Of a DNA stretch of 64,000 nucleotides, positions 1 through 28,300 are shown in pieces (within the stretch, counting starts at the first letter, position 1; every line of letters begins with the position of its first letter). This DNA comes from Siniperca chuatsi. Taxonomy: Eukaryota; Chordata; Actinopteri; Centrarchiformes; Sinipercidae. Position numbers and translations under genes: made by a program. The DNA is taken from the NCBI RefSeq assembly GCF_020085105.1, contig NC_058053.1, forward strand, positions 18,250,388 through 18,314,387, written 5' to 3'. The notes beneath the pieces are model-generated. The model was not told the DNA's origin, ran no database searches, and saw only the letters and a list, made by a program, of their open reading frames with translations.

Positions 1-1074
<1,074 letters not shown>

Positions 1075-1376
1075 AAAAACAGTGACGATCGTGCTGAAGG
1101 AAACTGAAGAGTTTGTAGCTGCATTTCATTAGTATACTGCTGTTTACAAATCATCAGAAATACCTGCAGACGCATTTCAATGAGGCGAAGGCATCTTCTG
1201 TGGATAATTGCAAGTGCATGTAGGAAGTTGGTAATTAGCTGCATCAGTTTCTGATTTAGAAATTTCTGTTTGTGATCTGCATCATAACTATTATTGCTAC
1301 AGGTTTATGATATTTTGCTAAACAGCAATTTTCCCATGTGTTTACAGATAATGAAACTAAACAGTACAACAATCCA

Positions 1377-1382
1377 AATAAA
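1377..1382 (+). terminator. Candidate poly(A) signal of the NXPE gene
   Basis: AATAAA lies about 300 bases after the NXPE stop codon and is the first canonical signal downstream. This implies a short 3' UTR at 1075 to about 1400. Confidence 0.5.
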
Positions 1383-3790
<2,408 letters not shown>

Positions 3791-3804
3791 ATTTTCTTAA
3801 GAAC

Positions 3805-3810
3805 TTTATT
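3805..3810 (-). terminator. Candidate poly(A) signal of me3
   Basis: TTTATT on the + strand is AATAAA on the - strand, about 1.1 kb after the me3 stop codon. It would give a 3' UTR from 4895 down to about 3790. Other AT-rich candidates exist. Confidence 0.4.
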
Positions 3811-4895
3811 TAAAAAGTGTCATGTTCCCTTTGAAAACTTCAAGCATATCTCTCAGTACTAAAGCTTGCAGAGCGTCATGTTCTCTAGGAGTAAAAGATA
3901 CAGTTCATCAATAACTTTGGCAAAAATACAACAACAGGCAGAGCTCTGTACAAAACTAAAGGACAACACATCCACTGTATACAAAAACATCCTGATGGTG
4001 ACACTAAAGCCCCAACAATCCCTTCTCTCAACATTTTCAAGAAAACAGTAGTGCCTCTCATCACAAATGACTGATTCTCACAGGGAAGCAGAGACAGACA
4101 AACAGAAACACCAGCTGATTCTGTAGTGTTTTCAGTCCTGCGTGCAGATTGACAGGAGTGTAAAATATGAAGAAGCAGCTACAGGGATGAGCCAGATGTG
4201 GCTTCTACATTGATCTTAGCTACCCACACTTCATTATAATGCTGTTTTGTCACACATTTTACCTTCATCAAAAAACTGCAGCTTCTGCGATTTGGATATT
4301 GCACTTGGCCATATTTCGATTAATTGTGCAGCCCTAATTTGTATCTCTTAAGCTTCAAAATGACTCCTCTGTTCATTTTTGTCAAGAAAAGAGAAAGCAT
4401 TGTGCGTTACTGTGAGCCACTGCTTTTTGTTTTTTATGCACCAGCTCTGATTCATGAAAGTCACTGCGAGATCTTAGCTGGAAAATCTAGTCAAAGGAGT
4501 GTCGTTTAATCGTAAAATTATAGAGGTCGTGCTTATGATATTTGATATGCTGTTGTGCGGCTATAAAATATTTTACCCTTCAATCAGGTACAGAGAATTG
4601 ATACAACTAAAAGTACAGCACTCAAAGAGGAAAAAACAACAACTTGACATTTCAACAAGAAGTCATAGAGAGTCATTGAGAATGTTTGTTTGGCATCTAT
4701 ATTATAATGACCACTGTCCATCTGAAAGGGCGGCAGAGATTTACTAACATTTGTAAAAGGAAAGAAAGAAATGAACAAAGAAGCTAAAAGGCGAGAATCA
4801 TTGGCAACGTTTCTGAACGGAGGCAATGCAGAAATTGTACGTGACGACGCGGCAGCATATTGAGTTTAGAGAGAGAACGAGAGAGATGGTCAGGA

Positions 4896-16886
<11,991 letters not shown>

Positions 16887-17530
16887 GCTGCCTGCAGACA
16901 ACCAAGAGGGCAAAACACAACACATACATTGAGTCTCAGTCAAATCTGGAAGAACAAGTCGCTTTCCAGTTCACAAAAAAGGACGCACGACCTAGAAAAC
17001 GCCAGACATACCGCGAAAACAGTTCAGCAAGTCTGTCCTCCTGTAAACAACCTATGAGGACTGAATCTGAACCATTAGCTTTACACAGGCTGAGTCACTT
17101 GGTCACAGTGATAAACAACAGGTGCTGCGGCCATAGCAGCCATTAATATTAGTGCGAATTAAAAAATATATATTATACAATGATAGTTTAGAAATAATTC
17201 AGTGGTGGAGACTGAACCCCAGCCGATGTGTTTAGTGTGTTCATATGAATATCCTGCTGTGTGCGGCTGCATCAGCTCAGCTAGCTTCTGTTAGCTGCCC
17301 GCTGCTTTTATGATAATTAGTGATTTCTTTATGGAACAATCTGCGCAGCTGCTAATGCTAGCTAGCGGGTGGCTAATATTCAGTTAGCCTTAACTGTTAC
17401 CTGAAAACGACGAGAAGCTGCTGTGCCTCTGACTTTAATCTTCATAAGAAGGTTGCTCGTATTGACGATCGCTGTTGTCAGTGGATGTCGGGGAGGATCG
17501 AGAGCTAACAGCTGATCCAGGATCCCCTGA
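16887..17530 (-). promoter_or_regulatory. me3: me3 5' non-coding exon and probable promoter
   Basis: On the - strand a good acceptor (pyrimidine-rich, ending TCTGCAG) stands five bases before the me3 start codon, so an untranslated exon must lie upstream. A matching donor, TTTTCAG|GTAACAG, sits at 17401, so the non-coding exon runs upward from 17401 to an unknown start near 17500-17580. The DNA around it is more GC-rich than its surroundings. No TATA box was seen. Confidence 0.5.
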
Positions 17531-17534
17531 CTTT

Positions 17535-18760
17535 GGCAGTTTCACCTCCCCAGCCGGTCAACCTCACCGAGCACCGGAGCCACCAATCAGACAGCAGCAT
17601 GGCGGCTCAAAGGAGGCCCAACCCCTCCTCCTCCCTCCTTTGATTCAGTAAACAGGCTCCATCTTCAGATTCAACATCTGCACTCAAAAATGCAACATAA
17701 CTTTCTTTGAATAGATGTTATAATGTCAAAGAACTTGCCATTATGCTAGTATGATTACTGCATTGGTAATACAACTGTGGCACTGTTTAAGTTTCATGGC
17801 TTCATTCTGTTTCATAAAACCCACTGCTGAGACAAAAACATTTCTGGACTCTTAGTCATGCACAGACAAACACCACTGAACTCAAATCATTCTGCAGACT
17901 GCAGATCACATTAAAAGCCTCTGGTTCCCTCTGCTGGACATACCAGAGTCAGAAAAGCTTCTCTACTTAATCACACTGTAGTGAATCCTGCTGTTGTGGT
18001 ACAGTCATGCCAGGTTTAACCTGTTTTGTGGCCCCTGGGGCAAAAAGTTGCTGTTTCTCTAAAATAATTCTAGCAAAAACTGAACATAATAACCATCGTA
18101 AAGGTAGATTTATTGCAAGGCTGTTGTATTGGACTGCATTAGTTTTAGCGAGATGTACATGTTAAACTGGTCAACATCATATAGCTACACAAATAAAAAT
18201 AACCCACATATTTACCAAACATACAAACAAGCTCAATGTCTTTGTTTTAATATACTGTTTGATGTACATAAAACAAATCTACATATAAACAAAAGTCAAA
18301 CATAAATCTTCATATGTTATTTTCTGTACTCACAGCTTGTGATACTTCTCTTCCATATATTTTCAATTGTTTTAATTTATTCCTTTGGGCACAGGTTTTT
18401 TTCTGTTACTTAGTTTATGGTAATTTGATGAAACAACTTTATTAAGGATTATGCACCATGTGAGCAAAATATAAACTAAAATAATTATGGTTTTATAACT
18501 AAATTTTGACAAAATTGACTCCTCTACAAGACAGCACCATCAAGATTATGTAATAATTCAGGACCCAGTTGTTACCCAGTGGTGCAAATTTCCAGACGAA
18601 CATTACTCCTGGAGGCCTGGGGTCCTGGGGCAGTTGCCCACTTTGTAATCCAGCTTTAGAACAGATTTTTAGTTTAATGGATCACTTCTGTCTGGTTGGG
18701 ACCGTCAGATCTTATATCTAATGTCTAAGTACATTAATGACCCGCTTCACACTAGTTTTA
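17535..18760. other. Spacer between the me3 promoter and the ildr1 3' end
   Basis: About 1.2 kb of AT-rich sequence with no exon-like frame and no clear repeat. It separates the 5' end of me3 from the 3' end of ildr1 on the same strand. Confidence 0.5.
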
Positions 18761-18771
18761 TCTTAAAAAGG

Positions 18772-18777
18772 TTTATT
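18772..18777 (-). terminator. ildr1: Candidate poly(A) signal of ildr1
   Basis: TTTATT on the + strand (AATAAA on the - strand) about 750 bases beyond the ildr1 stop codon at 19526. It would give a 3' UTR of 19525 down to about 18755. A second candidate is near 18438. Confidence 0.4.
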
Positions 18778-19525
18778 TAAAACATACAAATTTCATCACA
18801 GTACATCTCTTTTCATGTTTGTAAAAAAAGCAAACATTAATGAAAATCACAACTATATGTTGGTATTCATCCAGTAGGTACAATAAGAGCTTCCCAACTG
18901 TCCTACCACTGTCCATGCAGCGTGCTTTGAATTGCTGTCACTGTCTAATAATGTTATAATGGATAAAGACACTTTAAATAGTACAAGAAATTATGCAAAA
19001 AATAAAAAAATGTTTAAAAAAAATCAAATATACACTGTATCTGTCTCTGCAAAACACACATATGTTCACAATGATAAACCTAAATAACCCACAACATCTC
19101 ACAGTATGAAGCAATCTGCTTGTTGAAACTGTTAAACATTTTCTTCACAAACACCGAAAGGTTACGTTAATCCATCACCAGAAGGAAATCACACATATGA
19201 ATTACACCATTGAATACCGCAGAAGAAGAATCGCACACATTGATCATCTCAATAACAAGAGACCAGGCTTAATATAACTAACTGCATATTATCTGCAACG
19301 TATAGCCTCAACTGAACAGCTTTTTTTTCATACATTTCAATTATGTTTTTTTTGTTGCAATTACATACATACAGAGTAAAAGTATATCCATACAGGACTC
19401 ACTATCACATTTCACAACAACTATATCCTTGTGGCAGATTAAGGTACCTACTGTTTGTCTTCATTTTCACCGTTCGGGAAACATTCAGGAAAAGGTATTA
19501 AAAAAAAAAAAAAGACAGAAATGCT

Positions 19526-19564
19526 TCAGATGACTACGCTGGTGCTGCTACGGGAGCTTCCATC
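19526..19564 (-). CDS. ildr1: ildr1 last exon, PDZ-binding C-terminus
   Basis: A 13-codon exon after a TTTTAG acceptor. It reads [12 protein letters not shown] then TGA, in frame (phase 0) with the large exon ending HLS|GTAAGA at 20217. It is listed apart because it is easy to miss: without it the large exon reads through its donor into a short unrelated end. Confidence 0.88.
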   Translation of the reverse strand, partial: DGSSRSSTSVVI

Positions 19565-22292
19565 CTAAAAGAGAAAAGTGATGGAGGTGGGGTTTAGTTA
19601 GACGGAGATGTGATGATTCAATAAACACAAGCAGAGGAAAACACCAGAAAGACAAAGTACAACAAAGTGATGAAAGTAGTCAAGACTAAGTTTGCAGCCA
19701 TGCTAGCGGCTCTGTGAGGCTGTACTTAGGCACAGCAATGCTTTGAGCTAAATGCTAACGTCAGCATGCTCACAGTGACAATGCTAACATGCTAATATTT
19801 AGCAGGTATGTTTACCATCTTAGTTTAGTGTGTTAGCATGCTAACATGTGCACTAAACACAAAGTACAGCTGAGGTTGATGGTCATTAGTTTTGCAGGTA
19901 TTTGGTCATGAAGCAAAGTGTTAGTGAAATTGAAATTTTGACCTGATGATGGCGCTAGATGAAAAGTTAAGGGATCACCAAAGAGATTACAGTTCTTTGA
20001 CTGGGGACCATGAATGTTTGTACAATGTTTTTGATATATTTCACTCTGGACCAAAGTGGTGGACCAACTGCCATCCCAAGATCCACGCCACTAGCATGGC
20101 TCAAGTGATGAAAGAAGGAAGTCAAGACTAAAAAATAGAGACAGAAAACAATGAAACAAATATAATAATTCTCCATTGGTTCAGAGTGTATGTCAGTATT
20201 TGTGTGTGGATCTTACAGAAAGGTGTTTGTAGTTCCTCTGGCCGTTACTACGTCCAGGCTGGTTCTCTATGGAGAAGTAACTGGGTGGGTTCTCTGGCCA
20301 ATCCTTCTCTTTACCTCCTTTTCTTCTCCTGCTGTCCTCCTCATCTGAGCTCCAGGATCCTTTGCGACGCTGAGGAGGTGAATAGCTCCTCTCCCTCCGA
20401 GCTGCTCTGCTGTGCAGCTCCTCCACCAGGTCGTCACGACTATGAGTACGTGGTCTGGATCCACCTCCTCTCCTCCTGGCCGAGCCTCCTCTCTCGTTCC
20501 TCGAACCCCTGTGTGGCACTCTTCCTCGCCTGTTCTCCCAATCGGAGTCATCGCTGTTATCACGCAGGATCCCTCGTCTGGGAGGAGAGCTGTCTCTATA
20601 GCCACGACTGTTGCGGTGGAGGCCTCCTCCAGGGCGGTTTGTACTCCCACTGGACTGGCTGGATATTCTGGGACCACCTCTGGCTCCATCTCCTCCTCCA
20701 GGCCCCCTGCGTGAGGAAAAGCTGGGCACACGCTGGATAATAGGAGGCAGGGTGATCACCCTTCTCTCCACCCCTCTTACCCCCATCTCATCCAGGGCTG
20801 ACAACATACTCGGGGGCCCAGGTGTGTAGGGAACTGCTGGAGGAGACGGCTGGTGCTGGGGTTGTAATGGGAGCATATTTTGGACACCGTAATGAGCCAT
20901 TTGAGGTGCCACCACATCCAGCCCCCTCATCTGGTTCTCCAGGTAGTCCAACACCTGTCCGGTGCCATGAATGCTGCCACGCACACTGCCGTTCACATGG
21001 TGCGGAGGAGGAGGAGGCGGCTGCTGCTGCAGGGCCATGGGTGGAAGCTGCATGGGAGCCATGGCAAAGTTCTGTTTGGCAGGGTAGTCTGAGTACGAGC
21101 CTGGAACAGTGGTGACAGTTCAGTTTACAACAGAATTTGGAGAGACATGAAATATCTTACACGTGCAACAACTGATATTTGGCCCCTTGGGGGAAGCAGA
21201 AACAAGCTGTAAACACAACAGTGACGCATTTTTATCTGATAAAGTTGATACATCTTGTTAGCAAAAAGTTTCATATTTACACATCCAGCAGATTCAGAGC
21301 AACATGAACATTCATTTTAAGTTGTGTTTGTCCAACATTAACTCTCTTTTAGCTCTGTTTTGCGCTCCACTCACTCCTGATGGATATATCTAGCTCTTAA
21401 GTTGCTCCACTATGTTCACCAGCTAGTCTCTAACTTTGTCTGTTTGCTGTTTTGGTGTTGGGCAGGAGGCGTACAGGTGGTTTATAGAGCTAGAAAACCA
21501 AAACAATGAGCTGAAAGACGTTAAAACGCTCCATAGAGCTGAGGGGAACCTCAGAGTTCGTTGATAATTATCTGCGGGTTAATCACTACGAGCAACTTCT
21601 TTCACATTTAAGTAGTCATATGATCCATTGTCAACATAAAAATATTGATTAATTTAGGCAAGGATGTTTTTACAGAGAATTTTCAAAATTATATTGTTAT
21701 CTCCCCCAATTCTATAGTTTGAATTTGATTTACTGACTAAAATCTCTTTCAACAGGATCCTCTTACTGTCAACTGCCAAAATCCAGATAAGAGAAGCTCT
21801 GAGTTAACAGAATTTCAATTTAAGTTATTATCCTGTGTTCACAATAATCAAGTACAGGAGCAGCAGTGAGTGTTTGTGAACACTTTACTCTGGGCTTTGC
21901 CACTCAGGCTACATACAGGTTGCCCTAACACCTTAACTAGTGGAGATTATCAGGGCTGTATGCAGCCTAACAGGAAGATCTGCAGACACTACTTAGGCCT
22001 GAACCAATGACTGTGACCTTGTCTGCATGTTTTCAAGTAAAAAAACTTACTTAATCAGTATTTTTATTAGCAGTTAATATTCCCCTAAAAAGTTGCTCGT
22101 ACTGAATCAATCAAACTGATCAATCAAAAATATGACAGTAAAGGACGGTGTTTTTTTTTTTTTAGTAAAGATTTAAATATAACAGTTTGTACCAATGAAA
22201 CTAAATGCGATCTTAAGTTTGTTTAATAGCTTAATACAGTAATTTCTTTTTTGTCGGACTATCATTGAAAGCACAAACAACAGTTTTGTTTC

Positions 22293-22348
<56 letters not shown>

Positions 22349-25300
22349 TTAATAAAGTATATAAAATATAGATATAAAAAGCAGTGTTCACATAGTTTCA
22401 GGGTTTTTGTTTTACTTCATTGTGTCCTCCCTCTTCTGATCTTCTGAAACCAAAGCAAACATACGCCCTTGGGTCTGGGCGAGAATGATGCAACAAAGCA
22501 TCAAACATAAGTCTTATTGTAGCTTTGTGTCACTCACCTGAATACAGTATGGGAACGCCCTGGGAGGAGGCATTGGAGCTAATGGGAGCATAAATGGGCT
22601 GACCATTCATCCAAGGAGTCATGGCCTTCTGAGCCTCTCGCAGCATCCTGTGCTGCATCACAGCTGAAATCAGAGCAAAGGGGGGTTCAAAGGTCTGTGT
22701 GACTCGGCTCAGTGATATCGGTGTTGACTTCTGCAACCAAAACCATTTTGTCAATGATGAATGTTTATGCTTTTCCTACTGTGACATGTCAAAATGTCTT
22801 CTGTGAAAAAAGGCCTGTTGTCTAAAACTGATCCCTATCACAGAAGTTATTGCAAGATACAAACTTGGATCGGTGATGATTTGAGGAAAATCATTTTCTC
22901 AAGTGCTGTAAAGTGTGATGGGTTTACGGTTTCATAGAGAGTATTGAAGCATCAGCTGTAGGTAGAAAAACAAACACACAAAAAGCATCTCTTCCACCTT
23001 TTTCCGGGCAGCAGCATGTCTGTGGACAACACGGGCAGCGGACATAGCAGCAGCACTTCTGCGGGCAGCACTGACAGCAACATATGCACAGGAGCATGAT
23101 GAGCAGGAGAGCACCGATGATGATTAACAGGACAGTCAGCCAGTCTGGAACAGGTAAGAAGACACATAATTACGGATGTTTCAATCTCTTTTTTTAGCAC
23201 ACCAAAGTCTTTTCAGGCTCTATGTCACCTTGAGTGCCACAACCTCAACTGAGGAAACTTACGGTACACGATGAGTTTGACTTCCCGATCCGAGTCCCCT
23301 GTCGTGTCACCAGCAGCATCAATGCTGCAGAAATACACGCCGTTATCCCACCACATCACCTCAGTGATGACCAGGTCAGCCTCTGTTGGCAGATAACGTC
23401 ACATTTACTTCAAAATAAAACAAGACAAGAATATCAGAGTTCAAATGTTCTGGATCACTGCAGTATAAAGAAAATAAAAGTTCAAACAAAAAAGGTAGGT
23501 ATTTGAATATCTAGTTTTAGTTTCTTTTCTTTGCTCTTTATTTCTTTCTTTGTTTTTGTTAGTGTCTTACATCAGGCAATATAGCTTCTCCAGTTATGCT
23601 AATGAAATCAGTAATTAGGCATTGCAGGTAATACGTAACGCACTGATTGGCAAATACTTCTTTGTTAACATACAGTATGTTCACAAACCACCACAAGAAC
23701 TCCATCTTAAAGAATTAATATAAGTACATACATTTTTCTTTATTTCTATGCAAATATATGCAGCCTGTATGGTGTCTTAAAATGTAAGTATGATCGTATT
23801 GACAGTTCAGACTGAAACATCAACACTGTCATTATGATGGGCTCAAACTTACTGTTCTGAATGGTAATTCTGCGTTCTCTGTATTCCGCACCCAGCATGG
23901 GCTCATTAATGCCCCTCTTCTGGATCACTGTGCGGACTGTGCGCTGGCGGTCCGGGCAGTCATTGGAGGGGTCCTGACCCAGCTGCAGAGCGGCCTGATA
24001 GCCTTCAGAAACAAAGGAAAACAGGATGAAATATGTTCAATTTATTGCATATTCTTTTTCTTCTAGATAAGTCTACCTCATTATACTCAAACCATCATAA
24101 CTATGGCACTTTGACTAATTCCTTCTTACAACAACCAGCTTTTCCGCTTGCCAGCAGGATAATGAAGGATAATGAAGCTAAAGTCACTGAATAATAATTT
24201 GATAGCCATTAGCTAATAAAATGTGAACAGCCCTCACTTACCAGGACATAAAAATACACAGTGTGTTGCTTCAAAGTTAGTGCGTACTTAATGATATTAC
24301 TATGAACATATTATTACAAATTCCTGCTATTCTAAAACCAATGCACTATCCTGTAGCATGACCAGCAGTTATTCTAATGCAGTACATGTATTTGCTCAGT
24401 ATTATTTATGAGTAAATTCATCAAACAAAAATAGTGTCATTAGTCTACTGCTGTCTTGCACTAATAACTTTTACAGAACGGTATAATGGATAAAACAATA
24501 AAAAGTTCCCATCAGTTATATATCGTTAAGGACAAACTGTCATTCAAGCATGGCCCTGAGAATAATCTTTTAGCATTGTGTTTGGAGAATGTTTTCCACT
24601 GGTTACAAGTGAGATGCAACCATGCATGCATTTAAGACAACAACCAAAATTAAGATTTGATTACTATTTCGTCCTCCTTCTTGATGAAGCCTTTTAGGGC
24701 TGTGAAGCGTATCTGTATTTAGCTGCATAGAAAAAGCAAAGCCACACTGTATTTGTTGTGAACATTAGATTTAACCGCCTAGGAAATAGGAAATTTGAGA
24801 AGAATGGAGTGTACAAAATGTACAAAAGAAAAACACTAAATTCAGCAAGATCATTTCTATAAATTGACTATTTTCTTTATGAACAACTGCAGCTTTTTGG
24901 TGTAACAAATGAAAAGCCAATATTTGGCCCTGGGGCTCTCTCTGTTTGAAAATATACAATAAGATGTCAACATTACTCAGCACTGACAGAACATGCTCTT
25001 TATGCAACCACTGGGTTTAACCATCAGGTAAGAAATCTGATGGAGGCCATGGCCTAAAACGTGTTGGCTGAATAAAGTTCATCTTAGCACATAAACTTCT
25101 CAGTGACTGTTCAACCACCCAAAAGCCCCCTGAGCTGTTTTTCAAAGCAGACACTTTGAATCGTCATAGCAGGAAAAGCACAGCTGTAATCAATCAACAT
25201 TAATGATTGTTCTGTTTAATTTAGTTGTCCCAGTAAGCCAATACAACTGGAACACCTATAGGGCCATCACTGATGTTATTAGTAACACCTGTGCTGACAT

Positions 25301-28300
25301 GTCAAAATGGCTGCTATGAAAAAGGCCTTTTCCAAGTAATGTCGACAATACAGCCGACTACAAACTGTGCAAACTGTTTTGCTTTTTATGGACATTTTCT
25401 AACAACCTATTGTTGTCTAAGCCCACAGGGACCAAACAAATGTCAGATTGTCTTCACCTGACAAGGCGACCTCGGTCAAACCCATCTCCTAGAAAATATG
25501 TTTACATACTAATTTGTTTTGCAGAAAACGTTATTGCTGCCTGGATTATATTCTGAAGGAAATGCTGTTGTTTGTTTTTTTTACCCCACAAAAGATGTAG
25601 GGAGGTGGTCGGGATGGATGGTGGCCATAAAAAACATGGGACTTTGCCACTGGAGACATTTCGCATCCTTAGTCCCGCATGGTTGGGTTTAGGCAACAAA
25701 AGCACTTTTGTTAAGGTTAGGGAAAGATCGTGGTTTCATTTAATGTTAAAGTAAACACGCCCTGTCTCGTGCTTCAAGTCACTTTTGATTTTTTCAATAT
25801 TTAATCAATCACGTCTCTAGTTCTGCTTCATTGATTTTGATATTTATTTTTTTTTAAACTGTCCATCTTGAGTCTGACTATGTTATAGGAGTGCAATGTT
25901 AAATGTGTGGAGTACTCTTTTAACCAAGTGCTTAACCATAAAAAAAATCATTAATCATGCTTTAGTTGCTAGAAGCAGATATTGTAAGAGTGGATATTAT
26001 GGGAAAAACAAATGAAATAAGTTGTCAGAGAACATTTTGCAATTCATTTGTTCATTAAAACGTTTCCTCATTACGTTGATTAAAAAAATGTAATTCAGGT
26101 GGTTTCTCTCGAAATGTATTTGCTGTTGCAAATTAGTGGTACATTACTGGGAGACAGTTCAAACCTTCTAGTTAACAATGAAATGTCAAAATACCAAACA
26201 TCCACTCACAAAGCAAGTTAAACACAATATTTGCTCTTTTGGTAATTCCTCTGACCATGACAATATAAAAAGATCAAGCCAAGAATGGTGGTCATACAAA
26301 CTAAATTAGCCTTCAGTACTATTTTTTTTTAATCACATGCTTTGGTTCAGCTACATTATTGCACATTAAAAGTCTCCTTCCACCTGTAGCCTCACCTGTG
26401 GAGTAGTAGTCCAGCACTGGGTCTTTACAGAAGGACTTGTACTTCCAGGTGACCAGAACATCCTGAGGGTTCGCTGAAGTTGAGTAGTCGCAGCGCAGGA
26501 TCACAGAGGCAAACAGAGTCGTACTCCTCTCCGTCTCTGGAACAATCACCTGGATGGACAGCAGCTCTGATACGAGCAGGAAGAATAATGAGATCAAATG
26601 TAAAATAGCAGTACCTCTTGTGTGTTTGTGTGACGGCTTCGCTCTCGAATGCTGGATTGACAAGAATCTGACTAGACTGGTTCACAGTTCACTCCAGAAG
26701 AGTGCACGTTATGCTAATCATTAGAAGTAATAACAGCTGTCAATTGTGATGAGCAATGTAGAGTTAGAGAAAACACGCTGATGACAGGCAACCTCAGCTA
26801 ATTGAGAAAAGTATCAGTTAAGGTTTAAAGTCAAAGTTTAAACACTTTCTCTTTGAAATTGTGGTCCAAAACCCTGATAGAGATGCATGTTTCCATAATT
26901 TGCACTACTGTTCTGCCCAGTTCAATTCATTATTGTACATATCCATCAGTATACTTCTATTTATAGTAATGCCATCTGTATATAATGTCCATAGTAGCAC
27001 TTGTAAAACATTTTCATAATACTGCTCTATCCTGCACTTATGCACACAGTTTATATCCTGCACTTGCTTATTGCACTTCTGGTTAGACCTAAACTGCATT
27101 TTGTTGCCTTGTACTTGTACAATGACAATAAAGTTGAATCTAATCTAATGTTTGTCAGTAAATGTCCGACGTGTTAACAGTTTTTCTCAGTTGATTTATG
27201 TCTCAAAATATAAAGACAGATTAAGGCCGCAACTACAGTAACAAGTATTGTCATTATCGATTAATCTGCCAATTATTTTCTTAAGAAATCGGTTAAATGT
27301 TCGATCCATTAAATGCCAGCAAAGCGTGAAAAATGCCCATCACTATTTGCCAGAGCTCAAGTTGACATCTTCAGATTGCTTGTTTGGTGCAACCAACAGT
27401 CCCAAAGCCAAATACATTCAGTTTAGTATCATAGAAGACATTTGAAAAGCTGGAACCAGTGAATTTTGGTCAGTTTTGCTTTAAAAAGTACTAATCGATT
27501 ATCTATATTGTCACAGATACATTTTTTGTTGAACAACTAATTGAGTAATGGAATCATTTCTTCTCTAAATCACAACATCATGAACAGATGTATCAGCTCA
27601 GCAGTGCGTTTCTTTCACTTGTAGCAGGTTAGTTAAGAAGAAAAACACGTGGTTTGTGATATGTGAGATGATTTAATGATGGTTTGAGTATTTTAATTAA
27701 TGATTTTGTCTTTATTGGCAGTTGGCTAAAATGGATATGGTGTAATCATTTATTCTACAAAATGTCAAGTTTTCAGAGCCCAAAGTGACGTCTTCAAACT
27801 GCATGTTTATATCTGACCAGCAGTCTAAACAAAAGATGTTTACTCACAAAGAATAAAACAGCAAATCTTCACCAGGAAGCAGAAAATGTTTGCCATTTTT
27901 GCTTGATAATTGACTTAAATGATTACTCAATTACCAAAATTGTTGCAGATAAACTTTCTGCTCATCTATTAATTGATTAATGGAGTTATCTTATGCGTTA
28001 AACTAGATTGGGGTACTTAATCTTAAAGCTAAATCACAAAACAAGAGATAAGGACATTCAAAACAACAAAATACAATCAGTCATAAATAAACAATCAAAT
28101 ATAATGCCAATACAATACAAACTGCACTAAAAACTGAGGGCATATTCTATTAATGTATGAGGCCAATATGGACCATTTTGTCCAAACAACACTGACTGAA
28201 ATATGCAAGTTGATCGATTAGGCTAACTGATTAGTCAGTAACAAAATATTAATCTGCAACTATTTTTAAAATCCATTAATCGTTAATCATTAATCTTATT

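Noticed and set aside
20186-20740. 184-codon + strand frame opposite the large ildr1 exon
   Set aside because: Shadow of the low-complexity Arg/Ser-rich ildr1 tail. The - strand frame has family motifs (RSYSPP, WSSDEED).
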